Of a stretch of 64,000 nucleotides of DNA, positions 1 through 8,824 are shown piece after piece. The stretch is taken from positions 31,593 through 95,592 of the forward strand of contig NZ_LOHF01000008.1 of NCBI RefSeq assembly GCF_002158995.1, in the 5' to 3' direction. The notes under the pieces were generated by a model. The model had not been told where the DNA came from, made no database searches, and was given only the letters and a program-made list of their open reading frames with translations. Each line of letters opens with the position of its first letter. Position 1 is the stretch's first letter. Made by a program: the position numbers and the translations under genes. This stretch comes from Pseudomonas caspiana (GTDB lineage: Bacteria; Pseudomonadota; Gammaproteobacteria; Pseudomonadales; Pseudomonadaceae).

Positions 1-62
1 CGATAGCGGTATGTCTGACACACCGCTATCGCTGGCCTCGTAACCTCGGTGAGCTCCTACAG
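1..62. repeat. Palindromic intergenic repeat, cut by the window edge
   Basis: This is the right part of an element whose complete relative lies at 29253-29343. Both contain CACCGCTATCGCTGGCCTC-like or CACATCGCTATCGCTGG-like sequence and end in CTCGGTGAG..TCCTACAG. The inner arms CGATAGCGG and CCGCTATCG pair with each other. It follows the stop codon of the porin gene. The left part lies outside the window. Confidence 0.7.
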
Positions 63-79
63 GGAGCGCGATGTCTTTA

Positions 80-865
80 TCAGAAGAACACTTTCACCAG
101 CAAGCTCGCGGTGTTCTGGTTGGTGTCGAAGAACTTGGTGTCTTCAATGCCGTATTTGTCAGACCAGTAATCGTACTCAATACCCACATACAGTTGGCGC
201 TCAGGCAAGTTGATCGCTTTACCCAGGTCGTATTTGATTTGCGGGTTGAAGTGTACGTTGGACTTGTATTCGCCATTGCGGTCGGACTTGTTGTCCACGA
301 CCCAGTCAATGAAACCGTCGATCAGGATGTCGGATTTGCCCACTGGAATCGTATAGGACCAGACCGGTGTAACCTGCCATGCGCCATAACCCGCGCGATG
401 GCCGTCGGTGTAACGCTTGTAGAAGTTCAGCTGGAAGTAATCGAAGCCCGGGATGTTCAAGTCAAAGCCCGGACCAATCAGGTACGACTCGTTATCGCCT
501 TCACCGAACTCGTAAGTAGCCGCCAGCAATACATCGGAGATCGGGCCGAACTCGAATTTCTGACCAAAGATCTTGCCCATGGACAAGCGCGGGGAGATCT
601 CGCCGTAGTAGGTGTTGTCGCCGTTGGTGGCGTCGCCTTTACCGTTATAGAAGATCTTGTCGATGAACAGGAAGTTATCGCCGTATTTCCAGCCGTCAGC
701 GTGTTCAAAAGTGAACGTCTGTTGGTTTGACGGGTTGACTGTAAAGTCGCGACCGTTGAGGTAAGTCAGGCTGTTGCTCTGCCATTGCAGCAGGCCGTCG
801 GCCATGCTTTGCCCGGACGCCAGAAGACTGCCGGCAACTATCGCGCTGGAAATAATACGGTTCAT
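80..865 (-). CDS. Tsx-like nucleoside-specific outer membrane channel
   Basis: A 261-residue outer membrane protein. Residues 1-22 form a clear signal peptide ending SMA before DGLLQW. The rest alternates polar and aromatic residues as in a beta barrel and ends in VKVFF, with the terminal phenylalanine expected for BAM-dependent insertion. Repeated blocks such as LFIDKIFY, YGEISPR and YFQLNFYKRY match the Tsx/OmpK channel family (Channel_Tsx), whose known members pass nucleosides. Its position beside a purine degradation cluster fits uptake of nucleosides or bases, but substrate is inferred. The start ATG is preceded by AGGGGAGCATTGA, a good ribosome binding site. No partner gene lies in the same operon. 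Confidence 0.8.
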   Translation of the reverse strand: MNRIISSAIVAGSLLASGQSMADGLLQWQSNSLTYLNGRDFTVNPSNQQTFTFEHADGWKYGDNFLFIDKIFYNGKGDATNGDNTYYGEISPRLSMGKIFGQKFEFGPISDVLLAATYEFGEGDNESYLIGPGFDLNIPGFDYFQLNFYKRYTDGHRAGYGAWQVTPVWSYTIPVGKSDILIDGFIDWVVDNKSDRNGEYKSNVHFNPQIKYDLGKAINLPERQLYVGIEYDYWSDKYGIEDTKFFDTNQNTASLLVKVFF

Positions 866-1226
866 TCAATGCTCCCCTGATGGATCGATATGGTCTTTTT
901 TTGGGTGCTCTTTGTAGGCACTTTTCCGCGGTTAAAACATGTCTGTTTGGTCAGCTTTGACTACATAGCAAGAGCTGAGCCAATGCTGATTGAAAAGCGC
1001 ACGAAAGTGCTATCGGCTGCATCTTTAACAGTCGATCAGGGCTTTTTTCAGAAAAACGCGACAGTTGACCGGTTGGTCAGTTAGTTGTCTGTTCAGTCAG
1101 CATTGCAACACGGCGGGTTTTAACGCGGCGGCGGAGGATATTGGCTGCGCGTGTTTCGTGCAAGTGCTCTGGGACAGGGCAGGGCGAACAATTGTGGGGC
1201 GTAAAATTGATGTTTCATATACCTGA
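866..1226. promoter_or_regulatory. Upstream region of the porin gene with a TGAC-N6-GTCA site
   Basis: About 360 bases without a credible gene. It should hold the promoter of the minus-strand porin gene. An inverted repeat TGAC-CGGTTG-GTCA lies at 1066-1079. The same arms and spacing occur twice upstream of xdhA at 13883-13896 and 13906-13919. A looser GTCA-GCTT-TGAC pair lies near 951-962. No clear sigma-70 hexamers could be fixed by eye. A shared regulator is inferred. Confidence 0.35.
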
Positions 1227-1300
1227 CTGCAGGAGCTGCCAAAGGCTGCGATGGCGGTGTATCAGGTAAATGCCATCGCAGCCTTCGCCAGCTCCTACAG
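1227..1300. repeat. Palindromic intergenic repeat
   Basis: The arms CTGCAGGAGCTG..GGCTGCGATGG and CCATCGCAGCCTTCG.CAGCTCCTACAG are nearly complementary around a short loop. It sits just past the puuD stop codon, and the same family recurs at 27791, 48297 and 51926. It may act as a transcript end or mRNA-stability hairpin. Confidence 0.8.
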
Positions 1301-1319
1301 TCAGGTGCTCGGCCAGCGA

Positions 1320-2612
1320 TCAGTGGGGCTGCGCGCCTGCCGTCACCCACGCCCCAATGAGGTCTCTTTCCTGCTGAGTCATCTGGGTGATGTTGCCCAG
1401 CGGCATGATCTGCGAGGTCACGGCCTGGGCCTGAATGCGCGGGGCCATTTGCTTGATCTGTTCTGCTGTGTCGAACATCACGCCGGCAGGCGCGGTGCTG
1501 AATAACTGGCTGGTGGGTTTGGCTGAGTGGCACACGGTGCAGCGTTCATGAATCACGCTCTGCACCTTCCCGAAGTCTACGCCCGGACTGGCAACTGCAG
1601 CCTCTGCAACAGGTTCCGGAGGCGGAGCCGGGCGCACTTCGTCATGGCGATAGCCGCCGACGGCGGTGCCCGGTAATGGCTGATATTCGATCTTCTTTGC
1701 TTGCTGTGGTTGTGGCATCGGCGCAGGGCCGGTGACGTAAGCCAGACAGATCATGCCCAGTGCAGCAACAGGCAGGGTCCAGGCGAATTTATGGCTGTTG
1801 TGCCGCGTATTGAAATAGTGACGGACCAGCACTGCCAACACACCGATCCCGGCCAGGATCAGCCAGTTGTAAGCGCTGCCGTAAGTGCTCGGGAAATGGT
1901 TGCTGATCATGATGAACAGCACCGGCAAGGTGAAGTAGTTGTTGTGGCGCGAGCGCAGCAAGCCTTTGGCGGGCAACGATGGATCCGGTGTGCGGTTCTC
2001 GGCGATGGCTGCTATCAATGCGCGTTGGGCTGGCATGATGATGCGGAACACGTTGCCGACCATGATCGTACCGATGATCGCGCCAACATGCAGGTAAGCG
2101 CCGCGACCGCTGAACACTTTGCTGAAACCATACGCCGCAGCGATGACTAGCACGAACAGAATCAGGCCGAGCAGGGCGGGGCGTTTGCCCAGCGCTGAGT
2201 CACAGAGAAAGCTGTAGACGAACCAGCCGACGAACAGCGAACCCAGTCCGAGCGCCACGCCTTCCACGCCGGACAGGCTGCTGCCCGGTGCGAGCAGGTA
2301 CAGAGTCGGATTGGCGTAGAACACCACGCACAGCAGTGCTACGCCTGACAGCCAGGTGAAGTAAGCCTCCCATTTGAACCAGTGCAGGTTCTCGGGCATG
2401 GTCGGCGGGGCGAGTTTGTATTTTTCCAGGTGGTAGATGCCGCCACCGTGAATGGCCCATAAATCCCCGGACAGACCATCGCGCGGGTTGACCCGATTAA
2501 GGTTGTTCTCCAGCCAGACAAAATAGAACGATGCGCCGATCCAGGCGATACCAACAATCATGTGAATCCAGCGCACGCTGAGATTCAGCCATTCCATCAA
2601 ATGTGCTTCCAC
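1320..2612 (-). CDS. puuD: Urate hydroxylase PuuD, membrane protein with C-terminal cytochrome c domain
   Basis: A 430-residue protein that oxidises urate to 5-hydroxyisourate in the inner membrane, passing electrons to its own haem rather than using soluble uricase. About eight membrane segments fill residues 10-310, including a motif WIGASFYFVWLE near residue 25. A proline- and alanine-rich linker leads to a cytochrome c domain with the haem motif CTVCH near residue 358 and a likely axial methionine in QIMPLG. Translation probably begins at GTG 2612 behind AGAAGG; ATG 2597 is the alternative. It is the last gene of the run puuE-uraD-alc-allA-puuD. The family (DUF989 plus cytochrome c) is well established in Pseudomonas. 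Confidence 0.9.
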   Translation of the reverse strand: MEAHLMEWLNLSVRWIHMIVGIAWIGASFYFVWLENNLNRVNPRDGLSGDLWAIHGGGIYHLEKYKLAPPTMPENLHWFKWEAYFTWLSGVALLCVVFYANPTLYLLAPGSSLSGVEGVALGLGSLFVGWFVYSFLCDSALGKRPALLGLILFVLVIAAAYGFSKVFSGRGAYLHVGAIIGTIMVGNVFRIIMPAQRALIAAIAENRTPDPSLPAKGLLRSRHNNYFTLPVLFIMISNHFPSTYGSAYNWLILAGIGVLAVLVRHYFNTRHNSHKFAWTLPVAALGMICLAYVTGPAPMPQPQQAKKIEYQPLPGTAVGGYRHDEVRPAPPPEPVAEAAVASPGVDFGKVQSVIHERCTVCHSAKPTSQLFSTAPAGVMFDTAEQIKQMAPRIQAQAVTSQIMPLGNITQMTQQERDLIGAWVTAGAQPH

Positions 2613-2656
2613 GGGTTTACCTTCTAGCTGTCGTCACTTCTCGGACGTTCAAGCTT

Positions 2657-3160
2657 CTACGGGTGGGGGTCGAGAACCAGCTTCTGGCTCTCAGCGAAAA
2701 AATGCTCATCGCAGTTATTGCCAGTTCCACTGCGATCAACCACCAGGAAGTCATCCCGCTTTTCGATCGTCAGCACCGGGTGGTGCCAGACGCCGCGATG
2801 GTAATTAACACCCTGCCTACCGTTGGTCACGAAGGCACGGGTCAGCTCTGAATCAGGTTCATCGCCAATGGGCGCGACCACGACCAGAAAAGGGTTGCCG
2901 AGCAGTGGCACAAACGCCTGACTGCCCTGCGGATGGCGCTCCAGCATGCTGATGATCAAGGGCATCTGCAGCGCCTCGGCGCGGAAGATACTGATGATCG
3001 CCTTGTCGTCCGGCGTCGCGGTTTGCACCTCGGCCAAACGATGAAAACGCTGGGTCGAACCGTTGTTGATCATGAAGTGATCGCTGCCGTCGGTTTCGAT
3101 GACGTCTCCGAACGGGGCAAAAGCTTCTTTGGTCAACGGCTCGATGGTCAGTGTGCGCAT
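2657..3160 (-). CDS. allA: Ureidoglycolate lyase
   Basis: A 167-residue enzyme that splits ureidoglycolate into glyoxylate and urea, the final step of the allantoin route here. The sequence begins MRTLTIEPLT and shows the family pattern APFGDVIE near the N-terminus, FLVVVAP in the middle and GVNYHRGVWHHPVL near residue 128, which carries conserved histidines of the cupin-like fold. The frame stays open upstream to 3292, but that extension runs through a palindromic repeat and has no family similarity, so ATG 3160 was chosen. It lies between alc and puuD, all in the same direction, with 44 bases to puuD. Confidence 0.9.
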   Translation of the reverse strand: MRTLTIEPLTKEAFAPFGDVIETDGSDHFMINNGSTQRFHRLAEVQTATPDDKAIISIFRAEALQMPLIISMLERHPQGSQAFVPLLGNPFLVVVAPIGDEPDSELTRAFVTNGRQGVNYHRGVWHHPVLTIEKRDDFLVVDRSGTGNNCDEHFFAESQKLVLDPHP

Positions 3161-3194
3161 GCTGGGTCTTCTGTTTTCGAATTCTTTGGACCCA

Positions 3195-3282
3195 TGTGGG
3201 AGCGGTGCTTGCCCGCGATAAGGCTGGACGCGGTTCAGGATAGACCGCGGTGTTCCTATCGCGGGCAAGCATCGCTCCCACA
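3195..3282. repeat. Palindromic intergenic repeat between alc and allA
   Basis: The arms TGTGGGAGCGGTGCTTGCCC and its complement ending CGCTCCCACA enclose a partly palindromic centre. This is the GGAGC..TTGCCCGCGAT family, seen again at 7361, 9794 and 19357. It lies inside an apparent operon, so it may set a transcript boundary or protect an mRNA end between alc and allA. Confidence 0.85.
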
Positions 3283-3297
3283 AGGGGATCACGATGC

Positions 3298-4293
3298 TTA
3301 CCTTACAACTTTACCCAACACCCGAAGACGACTCACGCCACCATCCGGGAACACGTTCAGGCGGATATGGGTAATAGGACCCAGCGCCTTGATCTGCTCG
3401 GCGAACTCGTGTTCGGCGTGCATGCTCAGTTTCTGGCTTGGCAGCAGTTCGCGCCAGAACAGGCTCTGGGTTTCGATCTGGCTGTCAGTACCGCCCTTCA
3501 CGAATGCGCCCTGGATCGAGCAACTGTCCGGATAGTTACCTTTGAAGTGCAGAGTATCGACCAGGACTTTTTCCACTTCGCCCGCATGACCCAAGGCGAT
3601 GATTACCCAGTCGTTGCCAGGCGTGCGGCGACGTGCAGTTTCCCAGCCGTCGCCCATGTTCACGCCACGGCCCGGATTGAGGATGTTGCTCATGCTGCCG
3701 TAGTGTTCATCGGAACACGCCAGAGCGCGGCCACCATTGAGCGCCGACGCCAGATCAAGTTGCTCGGTTTCACCCACTGCCGACCAGTCCCGGAACGGCA
3801 CGCCGTAAACACGCAGACGGGCAACTCCGCCGTCCGGATAGATGTTGAAGCGCAAATGGCTGAACGCCTGGTCAGCGCTGATTTCATGGTAGTGATGGCT
3901 GTCGCCGTTCAGTTCCACAGCTGACAGGATTTCCGTCCACTGGGTGTTCTCGTCCGGCTCGCCGCTGGCCAGGAAGCACGCTTCCAGCGATGCCGATGGC
4001 GGATAGTTACCGGTGAAGTAGGAAGTGTCGATGTCCACGCCCTTGATCGTGCCCGCCACACCCAGGCGGATCACTGCGCTGTCGTAACCTTCGAAACGCT
4101 TGCGACGCGATTCCCAGCCGTCCATCCACTTGCCGTTGTCGTCAAACACGCCTTCTTTCCACACCGCAGGGGTGGGCTGGAACAGGCGGTTGGCATCGGC
4201 GAACCAGTCGTCAGTCACGGAAAGGATTTTGGTACCCAGGCGCGCGTCGGCCAGGTTGACGAACTTCTCGAAGGGTGCGGCGTAAGCTTTCAT
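3298..4293 (-). CDS. alc: Allantoicase
   Basis: A 331-residue enzyme that hydrolyses allantoate to ureidoglycolate and urea. Allantoicases consist of two jelly-roll repeats, and both are visible: the stretches [17 protein letters not shown] with TSYFTGNYP near residue 60-95, and [16 protein letters not shown] with LHFKGNYPD near residue 215-250. Each repeat ends with an [10 protein letters not shown] or [10 protein letters not shown] motif. The length equals the usual bacterial size. The start ATG follows AGGCAGACCTAAAAGA. It lies 42 bases after uraD and is probably co-transcribed with puuE and uraD. Confidence 0.93.
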   Translation of the reverse strand: MKAYAAPFEKFVNLADARLGTKILSVTDDWFADANRLFQPTPAVWKEGVFDDNGKWMDGWESRRKRFEGYDSAVIRLGVAGTIKGVDIDTSYFTGNYPPSASLEACFLASGEPDENTQWTEILSAVELNGDSHHYHEISADQAFSHLRFNIYPDGGVARLRVYGVPFRDWSAVGETEQLDLASALNGGRALACSDEHYGSMSNILNPGRGVNMGDGWETARRRTPGNDWVIIALGHAGEVEKVLVDTLHFKGNYPDSCSIQGAFVKGGTDSQIETQSLFWRELLPSQKLSMHAEHEFAEQIKALGPITHIRLNVFPDGGVSRLRVLGKVVR

Positions 4294-4335
4294 TCTTTTA
4301 GGTCTGCCTTTTGATCAGTGGCCTGGGTAGGGCGG

Positions 4336-4851
4336 TTAGAGGGCTTGCAAACGAAACAGGGCAATCTTGTTGATCTCGGCCAGGGCGCAGGCGAATTCGG
4401 CGTCGACCGAATTATCGATGCGGGTTTCAAAGGCTGCGAGTATCTGGTGCCGGTTACTGCCTTTGACTGCCATGATGAACGGGAAGGCGAATCGGGCTTT
4501 GTAAGCGTCGTTGAGTTCGGTAAATCGTTTGAATTCTTCGGCTGTGCATTGGTGGATGCCCGCGCCAGCCTGTTCGCTGGTGCTGGCTTCGGTCAGTTGC
4601 CCTTGCACTGCCGCTTTACCGGCGAGATCCGGGTGCGCGTTGATCAGTGCGAGCTGGCGCTCATGATCGGCGTCGAGCAGGATCTGGCTCATTCGCGCAT
4701 GCAGGGTCTCGACATCGTCCAGCTCATCGAGCGCGCCCTGATCGTAAGCAGCGGCTGCGACCCATGGCGAATGTTCGTAGATGTCAGCAAAGGTCGCAAT
4801 GAACTCGTCCCGGCTCAGGGCTGATGGTTTTAGCGTCATGAAACGGCTCAT
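4336..4851 (-). CDS. uraD: OHCU decarboxylase
   Basis: A 171-residue enzyme that decarboxylates 2-oxo-4-hydroxy-4-carboxy-5-ureidoimidazoline to S-allantoin, the step after HIU hydrolase. The family features are an N-terminal LSRDEFIATFADIYEHSPW block, the LINAHPDLAGKAA motif near residue 68 with the catalytic histidine, and FKRFTELNDAYKARFAFPFI near residue 108. The start codon overlaps the puuE stop as ATGA, so the two genes are translationally coupled. The name puuE is sometimes applied to fused forms; here the two enzymes are separate proteins. Confidence 0.93.
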   Translation of the reverse strand: MSRFMTLKPSALSRDEFIATFADIYEHSPWVAAAAYDQGALDELDDVETLHARMSQILLDADHERQLALINAHPDLAGKAAVQGQLTEASTSEQAGAGIHQCTAEEFKRFTELNDAYKARFAFPFIMAVKGSNRHQILAAFETRIDNSVDAEFACALAEINKIALFRLQAL

Positions 4852-5777
4852 TGTGCGGCTTCCGGCTGATACGGGTGTTCAGCGTGCCAGTGGCGGGCAA
4901 TGTCTACCCGGCGGGTGAACCAGACCTGCTCGTGGCTTTTGGCGTATTCGATGAAACGCTTGAGGGAAGCCAGACGAGCCGGGCGACCGATCAGGCGGCA
5001 ATGCAAACCGATGGAAAGCATCTTTGGCGCGTCGGCACCTTCGGCATACAGCACATCGAAAGCGTCTTTGAGGTACTGGAAAAACTGATCGCCATTGTTG
5101 AAGCCCTGGACCTGAGTGAAGCGCATGTCGTTGGTGTCCAGCGTATACGGAATCACCAGATGAGCTTTGCCGGTCGGGCTATCGGGCTCCCAGTAAGGCA
5201 GATCGTCGTCATAGGTGTCGCAGTCGTAGAGAAAGCCGCCTTCTTCCATCACCAGACGCCGGGTATTGGGCCCTGTGCGGCCGGTGTACCAGCCCAGCGG
5301 ACGTTCGCCGGTGATCTCGGTGAGGATGCGGATCGCCTTGAGCATGTGCTCGCGTTCCTTGGCTTCATCCATGTACTGATAATCGATCCAGCGATAACCG
5401 TGGCTGCAAATCTCGTGACCGTCGGCAACCATGGCGCGGATCACATCCGGGTGGCGCTGGGCTGCCATGGCCACGGCAAAGATCGTCAACGGGATATCGA
5501 ATTGCTTGAACAGCTTGAGGATACGCCACACACCAGCGCGGCTGCCGTATTCATAAAGCGATTCCATGCTCATGTTACGCTCGCCCTGCAGCGGTTGAGC
5601 GGAGACCATCTCGGACAGGAACGCTTCGGACTCTTTGTCGCCGTGCAGGATATTACGCTCGCCGCCTTCTTCGTAATTGAGCACGAAGGACAGCGCAATA
5701 CGCGCATTACCCGGCCAGCGGGGATGGGGCGGGTTGCTGCCGTAACCGATCAGGTCGCGAGGATAGTCAGCGCTCAC
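4848..5777 (-). CDS. puuE: Allantoinase PuuE, polysaccharide-deacetylase fold
   Basis: A 309-residue cofactor-independent allantoinase that opens allantoin to allantoate. It belongs to the NodB-like deacetylase fold rather than the metal amidohydrolases. Visible family blocks are YPRDLIGYG near the N-terminus, ALSFVLNYEEGGERN near residue 30, EICSHGYRWIDYQ near residue 115, LGWYTGRTGPNTRRL and the C-terminal GLHCRLIGRPAR. The frame is open to 5888, but GTG 5777 follows AAGGAATATTGCA and matches the usual N-terminus, so that start was chosen. It is the first gene of the five-gene run, and a TTGTATACAA palindrome lies 44-53 bases upstream. Confidence 0.92.
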   Translation of the reverse strand: MSADYPRDLIGYGSNPPHPRWPGNARIALSFVLNYEEGGERNILHGDKESEAFLSEMVSAQPLQGERNMSMESLYEYGSRAGVWRILKLFKQFDIPLTIFAVAMAAQRHPDVIRAMVADGHEICSHGYRWIDYQYMDEAKEREHMLKAIRILTEITGERPLGWYTGRTGPNTRRLVMEEGGFLYDCDTYDDDLPYWEPDSPTGKAHLVIPYTLDTNDMRFTQVQGFNNGDQFFQYLKDAFDVLYAEGADAPKMLSIGLHCRLIGRPARLASLKRFIEYAKSHEQVWFTRRVDIARHWHAEHPYQPEAAQ

Positions 5778-6114
5778 TGCAATATTCCTTATGTGCTGTG
5801 GAACAGATGCGATGGCTGGATTGTATACAAAGCGTCTTTCAATTTGTAACCTTGTTTTTTGTCCCAGATGCTTAACATGTTTCTGCAAGAAACTTGCCTA
5901 GGTGGTCAGGTAATCGTGAAAAACTCTAATTAATTCCGCGAGTCCCGGTGAATCGGGGCTGCGCGGGATATAAGCCCGCATGCAGGCTTAATCAGCATTT
6001 TTTATTGTGTACAGCTTTTCGCTAAAGTGTCTTAATTCGACATTCTTTCACGGCTGCTAGCACTCAAATGGTGCGGCGTGTGGCTTTCAGATTTCAGGAT
6101 GGGGCAGATTCGAA
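5778..6114. promoter_or_regulatory. Divergent promoter region with TTGTNTACAR operators
   Basis: The 337 bases between puuE (leftward) and hiuH (rightward) hold no gene. A perfect palindrome TTGTATACAA lies at 5821-5830, near the puuE start, and a one-sided variant TTGTGTACAG lies at 6005-6014, nearer hiuH. A third copy, CTGTGTACAA, is at 6553-6562 before the GntR gene. Such palindromes are typical of FCD-type GntR operators, so control by the regulator at 6600 is a reasonable inference. A region rich in A and T at 5996-6013 probably contains promoter elements. Confidence 0.5.
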
Positions 6115-6468
6115 ATGGGTAAATTGACGACGCACGTTCTTGACGCTGCCCACGGTTGTCCCGGCGCGTCCATCAGGGTCGAGCTGTATCGGATCGAGGG
6201 CGCAAGCCAGGTGCTGGTCGCCTCGGCACAGACCAACAGCGACGGTCGTTGTGATGCGCCTTTGTTGCAAGGTGAGGACTACCGCTCGGGTGTCTACCAA
6301 CTGCACTTTCATGCCGGTGACTATTATCGCGCCCGAGGTGTGGCGTTGCCTGAACCTGCGTTTCTCGATGTGGTGGTGTTGCGCTTCGGGATTGACGCCG
6401 GCCAGGAGCACTACCACGTGCCGTTGCTGATCTCGCCCTACAGTTACTCGACGTATCGTGGCAGTTGA
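6115..6468 (+). CDS. hiuH: 5-hydroxyisourate hydrolase, transthyretin-like
   Basis: A 117-residue enzyme that hydrolyses 5-hydroxyisourate, the PuuD product, to OHCU. The family signatures are complete: LTTHVLDAAHGCPG at residues 4-17 with the first active-site histidine, the central R and H residues in YRSGVYQLHFHAGDYY, and the C-terminal tetrapeptide YRGS that separates hydrolases from true transthyretin. It has no signal peptide, so it should act in the cytoplasm. It is transcribed away from puuE. Confidence 0.95.
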   Translation: MGKLTTHVLDAAHGCPGASIRVELYRIEGASQVLVASAQTNSDGRCDAPLLQGEDYRSGVYQLHFHAGDYYRARGVALPEPAFLDVVVLRFGIDAGQEHYHVPLLISPYSYSTYRGS

Positions 6469-6552
6469 GTGATTCACAAACGACCGCCACTTCTGCAACT
6501 CATACTGTATGGTTTAGCCCGCTCGGAAGGCGCACTGTTCGGTCGCCGCACC

Positions 6553-6562
6553 CTGTGTACAA
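6553..6562. promoter_or_regulatory. Candidate GntR operator, third copy
   Basis: CTGTGTACAA is the reverse-orientation form of TTGTGTACAG at 6005 and differs slightly from TTGTATACAA at 5821. It lies 38 bases before the chosen start of the GntR gene, which would fit autoregulation. This is by-eye motif matching only. Confidence 0.4.
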
Positions 6563-6599
6563 TGCGCTCACTTTTTATCGTCGACTGCCACGAGCGCTC

Positions 6600-7343
6600 A
6601 TGAACGAACCGTTGCAACCCCTCAAAAAGCAGCCACGCGTTGCAAAGCCAGTGCGCAGTGGTACTCAGGACGATGTGGTCTATGCGCACATATTCGAGGC
6701 CATTCTCGAGCAGCGTCTGGCACCTGGGACCAAGCTGAGTGAGGAAGCGCTGGGTGAAATTTTTGGCGTGAGCCGGACGATCATCCGTCGGGCTCTGTCT
6801 CGTCTGGCGCATGAAGGGGTGGTGATACTGCGGCCCAACCGTGGTGCCGTGGTCGCCAGCCCAAGCATTGATGAAGCGCGTCAGGTATTTTTCGCGCGTC
6901 GGATGGTGGAAAAAGCCATCACTGAACTGGCTGTCGAGCATGCGACTTCGGAGCAATTGGCGGCCTTGCGGCAGATGGTCAATGACGAGCGCGACAGTTT
7001 TGCCAAGGGCGATCGCGGCGCAGGCATTCGCCTGTCCGGCGAATTTCACCTGCAATTGGCCGTCGCGGCGAAGAACGCCCCGCTGATCAGCTTCCAGCGC
7101 AGTCTGGTATCGCAGACCTCGCTGATCATTGCCCAGTACGAAACCGGTAATCGCACGCACTGTTCATGGGATGAGCACAGCCAGTTGATCGACGCGATCG
7201 AAGCTCGTGATTCCAAGCGTGCCGTCGAGCTGATGATGCATCACATGGATCACATCGACAGCAAACTCAACCTGGACGAAGACAGCGCCTCAGATGACCT
7301 GCATGCAGTGTTTTCGCATTTGAGAGCGGGGAAGAAAGGTTGA
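6600..7343 (+). CDS. GntR-family (FCD subfamily) transcriptional regulator
   Basis: A 247-residue regulator. The N-terminal winged helix includes VYAHIFEAILEQRLAPGTKLSEEALGEIFGVS split over residues 25-60 and the recognition part SRTIIRRALSRLAHEG; the C-terminal FCD effector domain carries FHLQLAVAAKNAPL and the H-x3-D / H metal-type pattern ending in MMHHMDHIDSKL. The frame is open from 6465, overlapping hiuH by four bases, but family alignment favours ATG 6600 (MNEPLQPLKKQPR). Given its position among urate genes and the nearby TTGTNTACAR sites, it probably regulates hiuH, puuE and itself. The effector is unknown. Confidence 0.85.
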   Translation: MNEPLQPLKKQPRVAKPVRSGTQDDVVYAHIFEAILEQRLAPGTKLSEEALGEIFGVSRTIIRRALSRLAHEGVVILRPNRGAVVASPSIDEARQVFFARRMVEKAITELAVEHATSEQLAALRQMVNDERDSFAKGDRGAGIRLSGEFHLQLAVAAKNAPLISFQRSLVSQTSLIIAQYETGNRTHCSWDEHSQLIDAIEARDSKRAVELMMHHMDHIDSKLNLDEDSASDDLHAVFSHLRAGKKG

Positions 7344-7360
7344 GTGTTACTGCATACCTC

Positions 7361-7449
7361 TGTGGGAGCCGGGCTTGCCCGCGATGAGGCTAGACGCGAT
7401 TCATTTTAGATCGCATCCAGCCTCATCGCGGGCAAGCCCGGCTCCCACA
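7361..7449. repeat. Palindromic intergenic repeat
   Basis: A near-perfect long inverted repeat: the arm TGTGGGAGCCGGGCTTGCCC followed by GCGATGAGGCT, and its complement ending CCGGCTCCCACA. It sits between the convergent GntR gene and guaD and could act as a terminator-like hairpin for both. Confidence 0.88.
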
Positions 7450-7469
7450 AGTTTTCCGTCAGCTTCGCC

Positions 7470-8774
7470 TTATCTGCAGTGCACCATTTCCCCGGCCGAC
7501 CAAGTCTCCAGTACGGTCCGGTCATCCCCCAGTGTCATCAGTACAAACAACGTCTCGGCAATGTCCCTGGCTTGCTTCAACCGGTACGAAAGCAGCGGCG
7601 TGGCGTGGTAATCCAGCACCAGAAAATCGGCTTCATTACCCACCCGCAGACTGCCAACCCGGTCGTCCAGACGCAACGCACGTGCGCCGCCCAGGGTTGC
7701 CAGGTACAGCGATTTGAAAGGGCTCAGTTTGGCGCCCTGCATCTGCATCACTTTGTAGGCTTCGTTCAAGGTTTGCAGGATTGAGAAGCTGGTGCCACCG
7801 CCCACGTCAGTGCCTACGCCGACGTTGACCTTGTGCTTTTCAGCCAGAGGCAGATTGAACAAGCCGCTGCCCAGAAACAGGTTCGAAGTAGGGCAGAAGG
7901 CGATGGCTGAACCGGTCTCGGCAAGCCGCGCGCATTCGGCGTCGCAGAGGTGTACGCCGTGGGCAAATACCGAGCGTTCACCCAGCAGTTTGAAATGGTC
8001 GTATACGTCCAGATAACCGCTGCGTTCCGGGAACAGCGCCTTGACCCACTGCACCTCCTCGACGTTTTCACTGATGTGAGTCTGCATGTACACATCGGGG
8101 TACTCGCCGAGCAACTTCCCGGCCATGGTGAGTTGCTCCGGGGTGCTGGTCGGCGCAAAACGTGGCGTGACCGCGTAGTGCAGGCGGCCCTTGCCGTGCC
8201 AGCGTTCGATCAGCGCCTTGCTGTCGGCGTAGCCCGATTCTGCCGTATCGGTGAGGTAGTCCGGAGCGTTGCGATCCATCATCACCTTGCCAGCAATCAT
8301 TCGCAGGTTGAGCTTTTCTGCTGCTTGAAAGAACGCCTCGACTGACTCCTTGTGCACGCTGCCAAACACCAGCGCAGTGGTGGTGCCGTTGCGCAGCAGT
8401 TCCTTAAGGAAAATGTCCGCGACTTCGGCTGAGTGCTGCGGGTCAGCGAACTGTTTTTCGCAGGGGAAGGTGTAAGTGTTGAGCCAGTCCAGCAAACGTT
8501 CGCCGTAGGAGCCGACCATGCCGGTCTGCGGCAAATGGATGTGGGTATCGATAAAGCCAGGCGTGATCAATGCGTCCTTGTACTCGGTCACTTCGACATG
8601 AGATTCGAGGGTTGTAAGTAGTTCGGCTGCGTGGCCAAGGGCGACAATCTTGCCGTCTTCAACCAGCATCAGGCCGTCAGCGAAGTACTCGTATGACGCT
8701 TCAATGCCGACTTCTGCCGGGTCGCCAACGCTGTGCAGAATGGCGGCTCGGTAGGCTTTTTTACTTGGGTTCAT
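7470..8774 (-). CDS. guaD: Guanine deaminase
   Basis: A 434-residue zinc amidohydrolase that deaminates guanine to xanthine, feeding the xanthine dehydrogenase genes next door. Visible motifs include GFIDTHIHLPQTGMVG (metal-binding HxH) near residue 75, MQTHISENVEEV, FAHGVHLCDAE and the C-terminal metal motif VGVGTDVGGGTSFS, all characteristic of bacterial GuaD. ATG 8774 (MNPSKKAYRA) was preferred to ATG 8792 because a GATGAG element precedes it and the family N-terminus matches. It ends next to a large hairpin repeat. Confidence 0.92.
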   Translation of the reverse strand: MNPSKKAYRAAILHSVGDPAEVGIEASYEYFADGLMLVEDGKIVALGHAAELLTTLESHVEVTEYKDALITPGFIDTHIHLPQTGMVGSYGERLLDWLNTYTFPCEKQFADPQHSAEVADIFLKELLRNGTTTALVFGSVHKESVEAFFQAAEKLNLRMIAGKVMMDRNAPDYLTDTAESGYADSKALIERWHGKGRLHYAVTPRFAPTSTPEQLTMAGKLLGEYPDVYMQTHISENVEEVQWVKALFPERSGYLDVYDHFKLLGERSVFAHGVHLCDAECARLAETGSAIAFCPTSNLFLGSGLFNLPLAEKHKVNVGVGTDVGGGTSFSILQTLNEAYKVMQMQGAKLSPFKSLYLATLGGARALRLDDRVGSLRVGNEADFLVLDYHATPLLSYRLKQARDIAETLFVLMTLGDDRTVLETWSAGEMVHCR

Positions 8775-8824
8775 ATAGGTCTCATCAAGCATAAATCAGC
8801 ATTTGAATTGGAGTGTCTTGCCTA

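Noticed and set aside
71..730. Long plus-strand frame opposite the porin gene
   Set aside because: It is the antisense of a protein with a clear signal peptide and beta-barrel pattern, and has no family similarity or ribosome site.
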